A stretch of DNA of 64,000 bases from Agelas oroides (GCA_949130485.1 OX422202.1:3570292-3634291), one strand, 5' to 3'. Positions 21,281 to 31,699 are shown, numbered from the stretch's first letter. Numbers and translations: made by a program. Notes: a model not told the origin generated them from the sequence alone.

Positions 21281-24052
21281 TAAGCAGTTGCACATGGTGT
21301 ACTATATAATGCCAGAAGTCTATATCCCAAGCTTGATGAACTGCATGCCCTGTGTTACATTGAAAGGCCAGAAGTGGTGTGCATTACAGAGACATGGTTG
21401 TGTGATGACATTGGTGAATTAGAGGTCTCCATCCCTGGATACAGTTGTGTTAGATGTGATAGGAACAGACATGGTGGTGGGGTTGCATTGTTTATCTCTG
21501 ACAAGCTGGAATATCAGGTTACAATGTGTGGGCAAAATGAACTGGAATTTCAGCTTGTAACTGTACATAGCACAAACAATGTTAACGAGAAAGTCTACAT
21601 TGGCTTATGGTACCGGCCACCTGCTAATTCAGCTGCACTAGATGATTTGTATTCTATTTTTGAAAGTTTGGATATCAGTGTTTTTTCTAGTTTTATACTC
21701 CTGGGAGATTTTAATATTGACTTTTGTAATCACCACCATCCACTTTTTAGCAAGTTATCTAGTTTTTTACAGAGTTTTGTACTTACGCAGGTCATACCTC
21801 AGCCTACCCACTTTAACAGCACTGGTAGCTCTACCCTGATAGATCTTGTGCTAATGTCTGTTCCTTCGCAGTTGGTAAAGTGCAGTGTAATTCCACCACT
21901 GGGTAACTCCGATCACAATGGAATCGATGTTACCTTGAAGTGGTCTCGTAACGCAGGCCCAGTGAAAGCCAGCAAACGAACCATCTGGAGGTATGCTCAT
22001 GCTGACTTTGACAAAGCAAACCAATTGATTGTCAGGACTGACTGGTCATTCCTGCGTAATGTGTCCGGTATTGATTCAGCATGGGATCTGTGGGAACAAA
22101 AGTTCATTTCTATTATGGAAGAGTGCATCCCCAAAGCCACTATTTCACATCAGCGGAATCTTCCTTGGATGAACAGGAGGATTAAAGCTAAAATCAGGAA
22201 GAGGAACAGTGTCTACAGGAAAGCTAGAACAACTTGCCATTCATCCTTGTGGTCTAAGTATGTATCATTGAGGAACGAAGTTGTACAACTGCTGAGACAA
22301 TCAAAGAAGAATCACTTGAAGAGAATGTCAAATCTAGGGCGTAAACAATTCTGGAAAACAATTAAATTTTTGAAAAAGACATTTAATCAGGTTCCCATCC
22401 TGAAAAATGGTGCAACTGAAGCCTCATCAAATATTGACAAGGCATCCTTGCTCAATGAAGTGTTCTCTAAACATTTCAGTGATCCCTCATCACTACTACC
22501 TGAGGATATCCTTTGCACTGAACAGGAGATTTTCAACTTGTTGAATGCCTTGGACACCAACAAAGCCTCAGGACCTGACGGAATTTCTGGGAAAATGCTC
22601 AAAGGAACTGCTATTTCTATCGCACCAATCCTAACAGAGCTTTTCAATCTGTCAATCACGAGTGGGAAAATTCCTTCAAAGTGGAAATTGTCATCTGTTG
22701 TCCCAATCCCTAAGTCATCAGGTAATGTGGACAATCCCTCGAACTACAGGCCAATATCTCTTCTCTCAGTGGTCAGCAAGATCATGGAAAGACATATTTA
22801 CAGCATAGTATTTGAACACTTGGCTGATCGGGAGTTTCTCTTTGCTGCCCAATGGGGGTTTTGCCCTGGGAAATCCAGTTACAGCTCTTGTGTCAACCTT
22901 TCACAACATCCTCCAACTCATGGAAAATGGCTTTGATGTCTCCCTTGTCTTTTTTGACTTGCGTAAAGCATTCGACAGTGTTCCCCATCTTCCTCTCCTG
23001 CATAGGCTAAAGGACATTGGTCTGAACCAACACATTTTGCAGTGGATTGCTTCATATTTATGCAACAGACAACAATACGTTGTGGTGGATGGTGCCTCAT
23101 CTGGTACTACTTCTGTGCTGTCTGGTGTGTCCCACAGGGTTCAGTTCTGGGGCCTTTACTGTTTCTTATCTACACCAACCATGTTTCCTCCCTGACACTT
23201 ACTGATGGATCCAAGCTGACAATGTATGCAGACGACATCCTCCTCTACAAACCAATCAGTCAACCTGAGGATTATAATGGCCTACAAACTGATATCGATG
23301 CCATACAGGATTGCATTAGCACCAATTACTTGACGATGAACCCACACAAATGCAAGTATTTCATTTGCTCAAGAAAGATACACCCCCATCTACCTCCTTA
23401 AGGACTCCTACTGGGTGGCGTGACATTAGATCAGGTTGAAAGCTATCATTATCTAGGAGTTTTGGTGTCATCCAGGCTAACCTGGTCTGATCACATCGAA
23501 CATATATGTGCTAAGGCCAGGAAGCTAGTTGGGATGTTGTACAGACAGTTTTATAGCTGGGCTGACCCCAACACCCTGCTGCTTATCTATCGTACATGCA
23601 TAAGACCTCACTTGGAGTATGCCTGCCAACTCTGGGACCCATTCTTGAACAAGGGCATGCAGTCACTGGAAGCTGTGCAAAAATTTGCATGTAAAGTCTG
23701 TCTCAAGCAATGGGATTTGGACTATGACAGTATGTTGCAATTGCTCAACCTCCCCCGTCTGTCAGTTCGTCGTAAATATCTTAAGCTAACTACAATGTAC
23801 AATATTGTTAGTGGTCATATGGACTTCCCATCTAGTATCTTTGTACAAAGTAATTTACCGTACCAACTTAATCGTACAAGTACATTTAATTTTACTAGAC
23901 CTTTTGCACATACTAATTACATGTATCACTCATTTGTACCTTCTGTAATCACCTCTTGGAACGATTTGCCTGACTCAGTTAAATTATGTTCTTCTATCTC
24001 CTCCTTTAAAAGGTCCTTGTTGTATCACTTTGAGGCACATGTATCACATTAG
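21280..24052 (+). pseudogene. LINE ORF2, AP endonuclease-reverse transcriptase
   Basis: Endonuclease motifs: VVCITETWLCDD, GGGVALFISD, GLWYRPP, ILLGDFNID and GNSDHNGID. RT motifs: NKASGPDGISGKML, NYRPISLLSVVSKIMER, VFFDLRKAFDSVPH, PQGSVLGPLLFLIY, the catalytic MYADDILLY, and a thumb/C-terminal segment with YHYLGVLVSSRLTW and RPHLEYACQLWDP. Frameshifts occur near 22870 and 23140 and an in-frame TAA at 23399. The catalytic YADD is intact. Similarity in motif order places it in the CR1/L2/Rex1 group. Confidence 0.9.
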
Positions 24053-24116
24053 CTATCAGCTACACTCATGTTGCCTTTGTCATTTATGACATAAATTTTT
24101 ATATACAAAAAAAAAA

Positions 24117-24160
24117 TCAACGAACAACGCAGTATGGCATGACAATCAACGAACATGCTG
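24117..24160 (+). repeat. Two units of the ATCAACGAACA minisatellite
   Basis: AATCAACGAACAACGCAGTA then ATGACAATCAACGAACATGC, matching the array at 8387-8505. Confidence 0.8.
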
Positions 24161-24289
24161 CCTATGCGCTGCGTAGCGGTGAAGTGCCTGTGACATTGTA
24201 TTCTGTTAGCATCTAGGCTGAGAGGAATGTGGTTCATTGATTGTTCATGAGTATATTTTAGCTGTATCTTCAGAATAATAGAGGTTCAA

Positions 24290-24412
24290 TCGAAACCCAG
24301 AAATCCGCTTTGAAATCCAGAAATCCACTTTGAAATCCAGAAATCCACCTTGAAATCCAGAAATCCATTCTGAAATCTGAAATCCACGTGAAATCCAGTG
24401 GATTTCGAATCT
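24290..24412. repeat. ~21-bp minisatellite (GAAATCCAGAAATCCACTTT)
   Basis: Five to six units with the variants CACTTT, CACCTT and CATTCT, ending in a small palindrome GAAATCCAGTGGATTTC at 24390-24406. Confidence 0.9.
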
Positions 24413-24429
24413 CGTACGCCGAGGCGTGC

Positions 24430-24690
24430 CGTGGCGGACCCGAGGACCAAGGGACCCGAGGACCGGGGACCCGAAGACCCAGAGTCTTGAGGGCTGTGTT
24501 GCACTGCTACTGTGTGTATAACAATGCGAACTCTGTGGCCCACAATGATACAGCCGTACGTTTGAGCTTAGAACATTGACACAAGTTGCATTTCTGTCAT
24601 AAAAGCTAAGTGCAACAGAGCTAGATCGTTGGGTCCTTGGTCCTTGGGTCCCCGGTCCTCGGGTCCTCGGTCCCGGGTCCATTGTTTATA
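24430..24690. repeat. Inverted pair of GGACCCGAGGACC repeat blocks
   Basis: The left block (24434-24483) repeats GGACCCGAGGACCAAGG-type units. The right block (24627-24680) repeats the inverse, GGTCCTTGGGTCCCCGGTCC. The ~140 bp between them carry no gene. It is probably a foldback element built from a minisatellite. Confidence 0.8.
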
Positions 24691-24696
24691 GTCTCC

Positions 24697-25037
24697 CCTT
24701 ACAACCAGCATCTTGCAGTTAGTAACCACTGAACATCTGTGGTTACACCTGCTTGTATGCAACAACAACCATGATCTTGCTGATATATAGTAACCACTGA
24801 ACATCTGTGAGAGAGTCACCATGCAGCTTTTGTCAAAAGCATCATCTTTTTGAAGGTTGTAGTAACTCCCTCACAAATGTTCTGTGGGTTGTCAGTTGTA
24901 AGGTATGATTTGGGCTCAGGTTGCTTATGCAATTAGCCTCTAGTACCAAAATATGCTTCTCATAACCACTGTATCCTCAGCTTAACTGCAACCAGGGTAA
25001 CCACTCTGTGGTTAAAACAACCAATATTCTTTGCAGT
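24697..25037. mobile_element. Decayed relative of the 20469-20917 element
   Basis: It shares AACTGCAACCAGGGTAACCA, CTCTGTGGTTAAAACAACCA and a TTTGCAGTGA end. Internal GTAACCACTGAACATCTGTG occurs twice on the left. The right arm is well preserved and the left arm is rearranged. Confidence 0.7.
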
Positions 25038-25086
25038 GAGCTATAGCTTCAGAGTTAGAGCCAGCCAAAAAGTTAACTCTACTTCA

Positions 25087-25250
25087 AATCGGTATGGCCT
25101 GGGTATGAGGCCAACAGTTAGTGCATGCACCTTTGCCATGCAGTTACCTGGGTATGGGGCCAACAGTTAGTGCATGCACCTTTGCCATGCAGTTACCTGG
25201 GTATGGGGCCAACAGTTAGTGCATGCACCTTTGCCATGCAGTTATCATGC
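25087..25250 (+). repeat. 49-bp minisatellite, three copies
   Basis: Units of ACCTGGGTATGGGGCCAACA, GTTAGTGCATGCACC and TTTGCCATGCAGTT, nearly identical. The open frame across it is a translation of the repeat. Confidence 0.95.
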
Positions 25251-25311
25251 AGTTGCCATATTGCCCTGGTTCCTCTAGGCTTGATCTCAACATATATAAC
25301 ACAGACACAGC

Positions 25312-25450
25312 AGGGCCATAGCCATCAAATTTGAAGTGGTCAGGTTAGTGGTGTGTGCATAAACACACATGCAACAGCTAGGGTGGTCTGGGGCATGCCC
25401 CCCCAGGAAATGTTAATTTAGAGGCTATGAGATTGCTTCTGAGACCAGAT
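25312..25450 (+). repeat. Dispersed repeat, GGGGGCATGC family, copy 2
   Basis: GGGCCATAGCCATCAAATTT, then GGTCTGGGGCATGCCCCCCC, AGGAAAT and GCTATGAGATTGCTTCTGAG, in the same order as at 5893-6035. Confidence 0.75.
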
Positions 25451-26237
25451 GACAGAGTTTTACATGCATGAATATCTACCCCTTCTGCCCGTTGCACCAT
25501 ATAGCACTGGTTTTGGCTTTCCGATCGTTCGCTAATCACACAAGCCACACCCTTCACAGATGAGGCTTGCGAGACTAATCGTTTGCTTGGATGAACGGAA
25601 AGTTGTTGGAAGACTGGAAAGTTGTTGGAAGACTCGGAAGAGATTCTTTCGCACTGTTCACAGCCATCTTGTATTATGTTTCAACATGTCACCACGCTGT
25701 GTGCGTGCATGGGCGTTCACCGAGCATTGGCCCTATTTGCATGGCGATGCCAAGCAAGCCATGGGTGAGAGAAAAAGTGGTCCGGTTGAAAGTGGACTAA
25801 CCGGACTGGTGGCCGCAGTACGGCCCTGGTCACAGACACATTATGTCTGCCTACTTTCACCTACAGACCCGGGCTACTGATGTCATGTGTAACTTAACTT
25901 CACAATAAAGACCAACATACATCTAAGGTCTCTTGAAGAGTCAGCAAATATATATCATACCGAGGCTCATTTCCTCCTACTGTGCAGCAAAGAGCCATGC
26001 AGGTACAAGGCCTACAAATCTCTCCTCATACATGGTATGGCTATACACCTTCTTAGCAAACTTTTTAGCACTGTTTTCAGAAGAATGGTCACCACTGTTG
26101 AACAATCACAGTTGTTGGCATGATTTTGTTGTACTGATAGGGCGATCTTGTCATGAAGTTGTTGCATGCAAATAGTCGTGTGTGGACTAGATCTACATGT
26201 ATATGTTGAATTTTGCATTGTCTCTTAATCTTGAGGA
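25451..26237. other. Unassigned DNA, with an ORF of uncertain status
   Basis: The plus-strand frame 25560-25880 is open for 106 codons and is followed by AATAAAG at 25903, but a second frame is also open and no domain is visible. It is left as unassigned. Confidence 0.4.
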
Positions 26238-26630
26238 TACCGTATAGCGGGAAATTTAAAATTTTCGCTGGTCTAAATTTTCGCGAAAATCCGGTTTCCC
26301 CTCCAGAAGAAATTTTCGCGGTTTTAATTTTCGCGCGTTTAGCGCGCGAGCTATTGACCACGCCCCTATATCGTTGCCGGGTTAACAGAGGACGAAAGAT
26401 CTCCCGTGAGAGAGGGTAGGACGTCGTCTGCCGGTTTGAAATAGCGATATACAGTGCCATCGTCAGATCAAGCGAGACTATAGCACACAAAACGCACGTG
26501 TGAAAATTTCCAGGAGTTCAAAATTCACGCAACAATTCACGTGTTCAAATTTTCGCGGTTCGCGTTTTGGTCGTGGGTCGCGAAAATCGCGAAAATTTGG
26601 ACCTCGCGAAAATTCCCGCTATTCGCGGTA
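26238..26630. mobile_element. TIR element, TACCGTATAGCGGGAA ends, ~390 bp
   Basis: The left end TACCGTATAGCGGGAAATTT continues with AAATTTTCGCG runs. The right end is the inverse, finishing AATTCCCGCTATTCGCGGTA. Sub-terminal TTTTCGCG/CGCGAAAA motifs are repeated many times on both sides. No transposase is present. A CpG-rich core (26340-26420) separates the ends. Confidence 0.85.
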
Positions 26631-27048
26631 ATCAACGAATTGGAGCCTTAAACAAAAAGCAGGGTTGGGCAGAGATAAAGTCGATTGTGCAACTGAGATG
26701 GGCTATAATGTTGTTAGAAACAAGGCCATGGAACTTCTCCCCGTCCCACAGATCGCAAATAAAAGGCCCCCACCCTTGCCGTATGAGTTGACACTGAATT
26801 GGAATCGTGTCTAACCTTGTGTGTACACACTCCTTGGCCAGTAGCACAGAATCAGTGCAGCAGCAAACAGTACAGTCTTCCCCGTCATCTTCCTTCAGCA
26901 AGTAAGTATCTAGTTTCGTTGACAACGCAACAGCAATCTTGGACGGTAGTTTCCGTTTACTAATTTTAATGGTTATTTTTTAAGGATATTCATGACAAGT
27001 ACATGTAGACACTCAATCTGCAGAGCAGGGGCTCCCTGTACCTGCCAA
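26631..27048. other. Unassigned DNA
   Basis: No gene or repeat was recognised. The minus-strand frame 26632-26925 has no domain. Confidence 0.4.
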
Positions 27049-27295
27049 TAGACCTTATGCAGGGGGTGTGGCTTCAAGGTTAGCAACCGCTATTTATGGC
27101 AAAATGTTGCCACTCACCATAGACTTAAATGCCAAAGTTTGACGATTTTTAAATAATCAACCATAAGGCCGATAACTTTCATATTTGAGATTTGACTCAT
27201 TTGGACTATAAGAATTGTCATATAAAATTGGTGTTACCATGGCAACGTAAATAGTGGTTGCTAACCTTGAAGCCACACCCACTGCATAAGGTCTA
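27049..27295. mobile_element. MITE with TA target duplication, 247 bp
   Basis: The ends GACCTTATGCAGGGGGTGTG and GGCTTCAAGGTTAGCAACC are inverted at the right end (CTTGAAGCCACACCC, ACTGCATAAGGTC). TA flanks both ends, consistent with a Tc1/mariner-type target site. Confidence 0.85.
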
Positions 27296-27302
27296 TAGAA
27301 GG

Positions 27303-27571
27303 TATATGTGGCAGTCCCGGATAGAAATCGAATATTATTCCGTCGCGTATTTCGAGCGCATCACCAAGTTTGACGCGCTGTAGCGCTGAGCTTCCGCTAA
27401 GGGCGGGGCTCATACGCGCTTCATAGACGCATCAGATATTCATGCGGTTACACTTCGCGTATGAGCCCCGCCCTTAGCGGAAGCTCAGCGCCACAGCGCG
27501 TCAAACTTGGTGATGCGCTCGAAATACGCGACGGAATAATATTCGATTTCTATTCGGGACTGCCACATATA
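27303..27571. mobile_element. Foldback element with ~115-bp near-perfect arms
   Basis: The left arm begins TATATGTGGCAGTCCCGGAT and includes CGAATATTATTCCGTCGCGT, ATCACCAAGTTTGACGCGCT and CTTCCGCTAAGGGCGGGGCT. The right arm is its inverse with very few mismatches. The ~40-bp centre contains ATTCATGCGG. High arm identity suggests recent activity or gene conversion. Confidence 0.9.
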
Positions 27572-27960
27572 TGTAGTTTCAAACTGTTAGCTATAGGTAC
27601 ATATAGAAGTTTAGAGCTTTCATATCAGCTAGCTAGAAGTCCAGAACATTCCATATCACATTATTCATATTCTGGGTTAGGCCACTCCAATAAAATGTTT
27701 AGTTTCTGTTCAGTGGCTTCTCGAACAGTAATGCGGGCGGGCGGGTTATTGGGGCGAGCCTGAGCGAGCCCCACATTGGTGAGTCGTATTGAGATTTTCT
27801 CTGTATATATATGTTATGGACGTACGTACGTCTTTCCGTAAATTCTAATTCCACTCTAATTTAACGTGTCTATTTGAAGTATTGCACCATGGACAATGAT
27901 TGCACCTATAGTTGAACTTATTTGCACGCCTTCCAAGTGGATTTTTGGTTGTTCGCGAGT

Positions 27961-29577
27961 ATGGATACTAACCCAGAATCAGTAGAGAAGAGAGAGAAAA
28001 GGTTGCGGAGTCGGAGAGAACGAGAAAGGGCCCGCCGTGCTTCCGAGACAGCGGAGCAAAGGGAAGAAAGGTTGAGAAAACGGAGAATGAGGGACAGGGC
28101 TAGGCGGGCTTCACAAGCTACCGAAGATAGGGAGGCACGACTGCAGCAAAGAAGGTGCAGACTGGATGCTGAGACCGCCGAGGAGAGAGAGGCCAGGCTG
28201 CAGCTGAGAAGGGACAGGCCCGTGGCAGCTGAGACTCCCGACGAAAGAGAGGCCAGGCTACAGCATATGAGTACTTACCAGCATGAGAGATTGGCAGCTG
28301 AGACTCCCGAGGAAAGAGAGGCCAGGCTGCAGCATATGAGTACTTACCAGCATGAGAGATTGGCAACTGAGACTGCCGAGGAGAGAGAGGTCAGGTTACA
28401 GTGTGACAGACAGAGACACAGCTTGAGCAGTCACAGCTCCCACTGTTTGAACAGCATTCCATTCGAGCTAAGATGCATAAGTTTCATGCACACTTCGCTA
28501 CACTAGATCTGTCAACATGTACCACCTGTTTGGAGAGTTTTCCTGGTCTTCAGCTTCACTTGGGGTCTGCTGAGTGTCTGCGCTGTAGCTGGGACAAGCA
28601 TATACCGAAGTTATACTCCTCTGCCAACAACATGGATCCTGGCCCTATACCATCTGAACTGCAGGTTGGTAATAATATTACTGTTATGTTATCCTATGTA
28701 ACTGATGTGTTCCTTCTTACCATCTGAACTGCAGGTTGGTAATAATATTACTGTTATGTCATCCTATGTAACTGATATGTGTTTCTTCTTACTATCTGAA
28801 CTGCAGGTTGGTAATAATATTACTGTTATGTCATCCTATGTAACTGACATGTGTTCTTTCTTACAGGGATTAACACAAGTGGAAGAAATGTTGATTTCTG
28901 GTGTGCTACCAATCATGTCACTGTACCGACTACCTCATGGGCAGTACGCATACAGTGGACACGTCATCAACCTGCCACAAGACGTGGCCTCCTTCGTCAA
29001 TTCTCTGCCACGATTGCCCACTGAACTTGACATCATTGTTGTGAGGAAGCAAGGAGCTGCTGACTCCCATCATGACTTTCGTGTCAGGAGGTCTGTAGTG
29101 CTTGCTGCACTTCAGTGGTTACTCGCCAACAACCAGTATTATCACAGTGTTCAGATCAATAGTGATACCCTTGCTCTACTACCAGAGGATGGAAATTTGA
29201 CTGGCCTGAGGTCTGTGACACTCAACTCTGTTGCTGATGACAGTGAAGCACCATCTGTCGAAGATGTGGACCCCTATGATGCCCATCTCTCAGGATCGTT
29301 TGTGCCCAACACTACTCAGCGGTTGACTGAAGAGGAGACACTCAGACAGTCTGTGCAAGAGCGACAATCTCACCAGCAGCCAGTGTCTCCTCCCACAGTG
29401 TCATGGCCTCCCAGTGGCTTAACACCCATCAATGAATTCAGCACTGAGGGCTACATCTCATGTGCCTTCCCCACATTGTTTCCAACTGGTGCTGCTGACT
29501 TTGTGGCTCCACACCCACTTGCACATCTGCGCATGCGTAAATTACATCATATGAACCAGCTCAGGCTCGCCCCATGA
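27961..29577 (+). pseudogene. Truncated Helitron-type Rep protein, N-terminal part with intron
   Basis: Exon 1 starts MDTNPESVEKREKRL and has Arg/Glu-rich heptad-like repeats of the type AETAEEREARLQ. After a one-base shift near 28420 the frame continues into a Cys-containing segment (CTTCLESFPG, then CLRCSWDKHIPKLY) ending SELQ at 28664. Exon 2 (28867-29577) has GLTQVEEMLISGVLPIMSLY, YSGHVINLPQDVASF and SEGYISC-like EFSTEGYISCAFPTLFPTGA. In family knowledge this is the region before the Rep (HUH) and Pif1 helicase domains of animal Helitrons. Both catalytic domains are missing: the frame stops at 29577, just after the start of the Helitron-like N-terminal domain. Function is lost. Confidence 0.8.
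28651..28866 (+). repeat. Triplicated 70-72 bp unit forming the Helitron intron
   Basis: CATCTGAACTGCAGGTTGGT starts units at 28651, 28721 and (as TATCTGAACT) 28793. Each unit holds the exon end, the donor GTTGGTAAT and a pyrimidine tract before the next unit. The intron inferred from protein continuity is 28665-28866: donor CTGCAG then GTTGGT, acceptor TTTCTTACAG then GGATTAAC, phase 0 on both sides. Three equivalent donors are therefore available. Confidence 0.85.
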
Positions 29578-29589
29578 TGCCCTGCATCT

Positions 29590-29690
29590 ACCTAGTTATT
29601 GTTATTATTACAAAACGTGAAGTGCATTTGAAGTGCTATTAAAGTACAGGAAGTGCATTTGAAGTGCTTCTAAAGTACAGGAAGTGATTT
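29590..29690 (+). repeat. Two copies of a ~38-bp repeat
   Basis: GAAGTGCATTTGAAGTGCT followed by TAAAGTACAG occurs twice, starting at about 29619 and 29650. Confidence 0.75.
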
Positions 29691-29830
29691 ACTGCACCGC
29701 TGCCAGATAGGCGGTAGACAAGACCCTCCGTTGTACGCGAGAGTCTGGCTGTGCGAGACTATGTGGGACTACCCATTGCATTTTAAATATGAAAAGGAAA
29801 TGTAAACCTACCCTGTCATGCCTATATATA

Positions 29831-30510
29831 CAAGTCACAAAAAAGTTTGCCAAACGCAAACAAGCACATGTAGGGATGAAATCCTCAAAAACCAACCAAA
29901 CAAGACGGGAACGACACCACAATACTTTTACACCATCCCTACATCTTGTGCCATTTTGCCAAAACTGTGTGTTTGTATTTGTTTTTTAGTTGTGTGTAGA
30001 AGAGGGTTGTCTTGTAGATGGAAGGGTGTGGCGTGGGTGTGTTGTGCATAGTGAGTATGTTGTGTTGTTGGTGGTTGCTACTGAGTGTAGCAGGTATGGT
30101 CCAAGTTGTGTGTAGAAGGTGTGGAGTGAGTGAGGAGTGGTGAGTGTGTGTGTTATGTTGGAATGTGCATTATGTTGTTAAGTTTTATGCCTGTTTAGCA
30201 TGATAGATATGGGTTGTCTTGTATACAGGTGGCTGTGAAGTGAGTAGTGGTAATTTTGTAATGCTTTGTGAAGGATGGGTTATTTTGTGAGATAGTTGAA
30301 TGGAGTGAAGTACTATGTTTGTTTGTGGTTGGTGTGGGCTAATAATTACAAATGTAGAGGGTTTTGTGTTGTGTACAGGTGGCAAAATGGCACAAGATGT
30401 AGGGATGGTGTAAAAGTATTGTGGTGTCGTTCCCGTCTTGTTTGGTTGGTTTTTGAGGATTTCATCCCTACATGTGCTTGTTTGCGTTTGGCAAACTTTT
30501 TTGTGACTTG
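29831..30510. mobile_element. 680-bp inverted-repeat unit, 130-bp arms (copy 1)
   Basis: The left arm CAAGTCACAAAAAAGTTTGC ... CATCTTGTGCCATTTTGCC (29831-29960) is inverted at 30381-30510. The centre is strongly G/T-rich on the plus strand (GTGTGTAGAAG, GGTTGTCTTGTA). Another copy occupies 39291-39960. ORFs on either strand follow base composition and have no domain. Confidence 0.85.
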
Positions 30511-31371
30511 TTTCTGTTGTTTTTTTTTTGTTGTTGTGTAACCACACCCCAAGTGAAATGACTTGTTATGTAGTTTATTGTTGATGTTGATGGATTTCTG
30601 GAGGATGTTAGCTGTTTGCACTTATCCACTTGACAATGGAATCATGGGTGTAACTGTTGTCTAATTGGGTATGTGCATGTGTGTGTGAGTGGTTGTTCTA
30701 AGGCACTGTGGTATATACATGACTGTCTACCTGTTCTGTTGTATGACAGGGTTGTAACACTGTATGTTGTGTGTTGTCCAAGGAACAGTTTCTATAGCTG
30801 GTTATACATTGTGGGCAGGTGTGTGTATAGGTTGTGTATGGTGGGTGGCAGGTACATAGGTCATAAAGAGGTAAGGCATAACTGTGGTAAAGGAACCCTT
30901 GGAGAGTAAGAGTGTTTTTCCGGGTTCTTCCAGTACTTGTTACGGGACGCTTGCCTTTTGCTTTCTTTGTTTCGCAGATAGTTCTGCTTATCCCGCGCCC
31001 GTTTCTTGTGGACGTTACGCATACTGCGTTCCTTGTCAAATCCAGCACAAGTACGTCAACTGCTGTATGAAAGTAGCAACATATGCAATCGTTTGGGAAT
31101 CAATCGATCGTCAAGTTCTCTACGGAAGTAGAATAACCGCAGCTGCATGCCAACTTCACGTGCTGTAGCTGTTGAACTTCTGTTGACGTAATCGCTATGA
31201 ATATTCTATTCTAACAAAATGGCGTATAGCAGCAAGCATAAGCGTGGGGTTACCTGAGAATCGCCGATTAATTCGACTTCTTTCTTTGAGAACGATGAGT
31301 GGTGGGTACAATACCCAGTAATTTATGCTGATCTTTCGCGTTTGAATCGTTGTAATAGCTTTCCAGCAAAT
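29833..31371. repeat. 1.5-kb recent duplication, copy 1
   Basis: Near identical to 39292-40950. Differences seen include AGTAGTGG/AGTAGCGG, AATAATTAC/AATAAGTAC, a TA indel near 30826, and T-run lengths. Copy 1 lacks about 128 bp present in copy 2 between two GCTT repeats (31360). Outside these limits the two loci are unrelated. Confidence 0.9.
30861..31055 (-). CDS. Lys/Arg-rich ORF fragment inside the composite element
   Basis: A minus-strand frame reads FDKERSMRNVHKKRARDKQN and continues with LRNKESKRQASRNKYWKNPE before ending at TGA. The charge pattern is that of a basic, helical protein segment and looks coding, unlike the G/T-rich flank. It is repeated almost unchanged at 40310-40505. 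No family was recognised. It might be an exon of the gene whose first exon starts at 41032. Confidence 0.35.
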   Translation of the reverse strand, partial: RTCAGFDKERSMRNVHKKRARDKQNYLRNKESKRQASRNKYWKNPEKHSYSPRVPLPQLCLTSL

Positions 31372-31605
31372 GATAGCCCATTTTGCCATACGTAATTTAG
31401 TTTATAGATTTCCAAAAATAGAGGCGGGCGGGGGACCAGAAACTAAACATTTTATTGGAGTGGCCTTAGCTAAATCAACAGCAGTGCTGGATACTGAAAA
31501 CTGGAGAGAATAATTTAGCCTCAGTTTTTGCTCTAGCTAGGTAACAAAATTTATTGTGGAAAACAAGCTAGAAATGCATATGTATGGCCACTTGTAGGCC
31601 AGCAG

Positions 31606-31699
31606 CTTGTTCCAGCCTCTCACATCCCCATGCAGCTTTCATCGCTAGCAGTATACAGCAAGCGATGAAAGCTGGGGATGTGAGAGGCTGGGAACAAGG
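31606..31699. mobile_element. Hairpin element, 94 bp
   Basis: CTTGTTCCAGCCTCTCACAT then CCCC, GCAGCTTTCATCGCT and the inverse (AGCGATGAAAGCTGGGGATG, TGAGAGGCTGGGAACAAG). It is one more member of the TTCCCAGCC-ended hairpins. Confidence 0.9.

Larger units (their letters stand above)
19695..24116 (+). mobile_element. CR1/L2-type LINE, near full length, inactive
   Basis: It comprises ORF1 with a PHD finger, ORF2 with endonuclease and RT, and a 3' end in an A-run at 24107-24116. The sequence on both sides resembles the ATGACAATCAAC minisatellite (19684-19696 and 24115-24160), so a short target duplication near AATCAAC is plausible. ORF1 is interrupted by another element and ORF2 has two frameshifts and a stop. 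Confidence 0.85.
27680..31465. mobile_element. 3.8-kb composite TIR element with captured fragments, TTA target duplication
   Basis: Identical 29-bp terminal inverted repeats begin GGCCACTCCAATAAAATGTT and end TAGTTTCTG. TTA lies directly outside each end (27677-27679 and 31466-31468), as for PIF/Harbinger-type insertion. Both TIRs are followed inward by a GCGGGCGGG-type tract. Inside are a truncated Helitron-type ORF (27961-29577), a 680-bp inverted-repeat unit (29831-30510) and sequence duplicated at 39292-40950. No transposase or Myb-like ORF was found, so mobilisation in trans is inferred. It resembles Pack-type elements that carry pieces of other genes. Confidence 0.75.

Noticed and set aside
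25560..25880. 106-aa ORF with AATAAAG downstream
   Set aside because: An overlapping frame is equally open and no domain, splice context or start context supports it.
30185..30547. 120-145 aa minus-strand ORF conserved in both 1.5-kb copies (also 39634-40071)
   Set aside because: The copies are too recent for conservation to mean anything. The ORF follows the A/C-rich strand composition and runs into the inverted arm.
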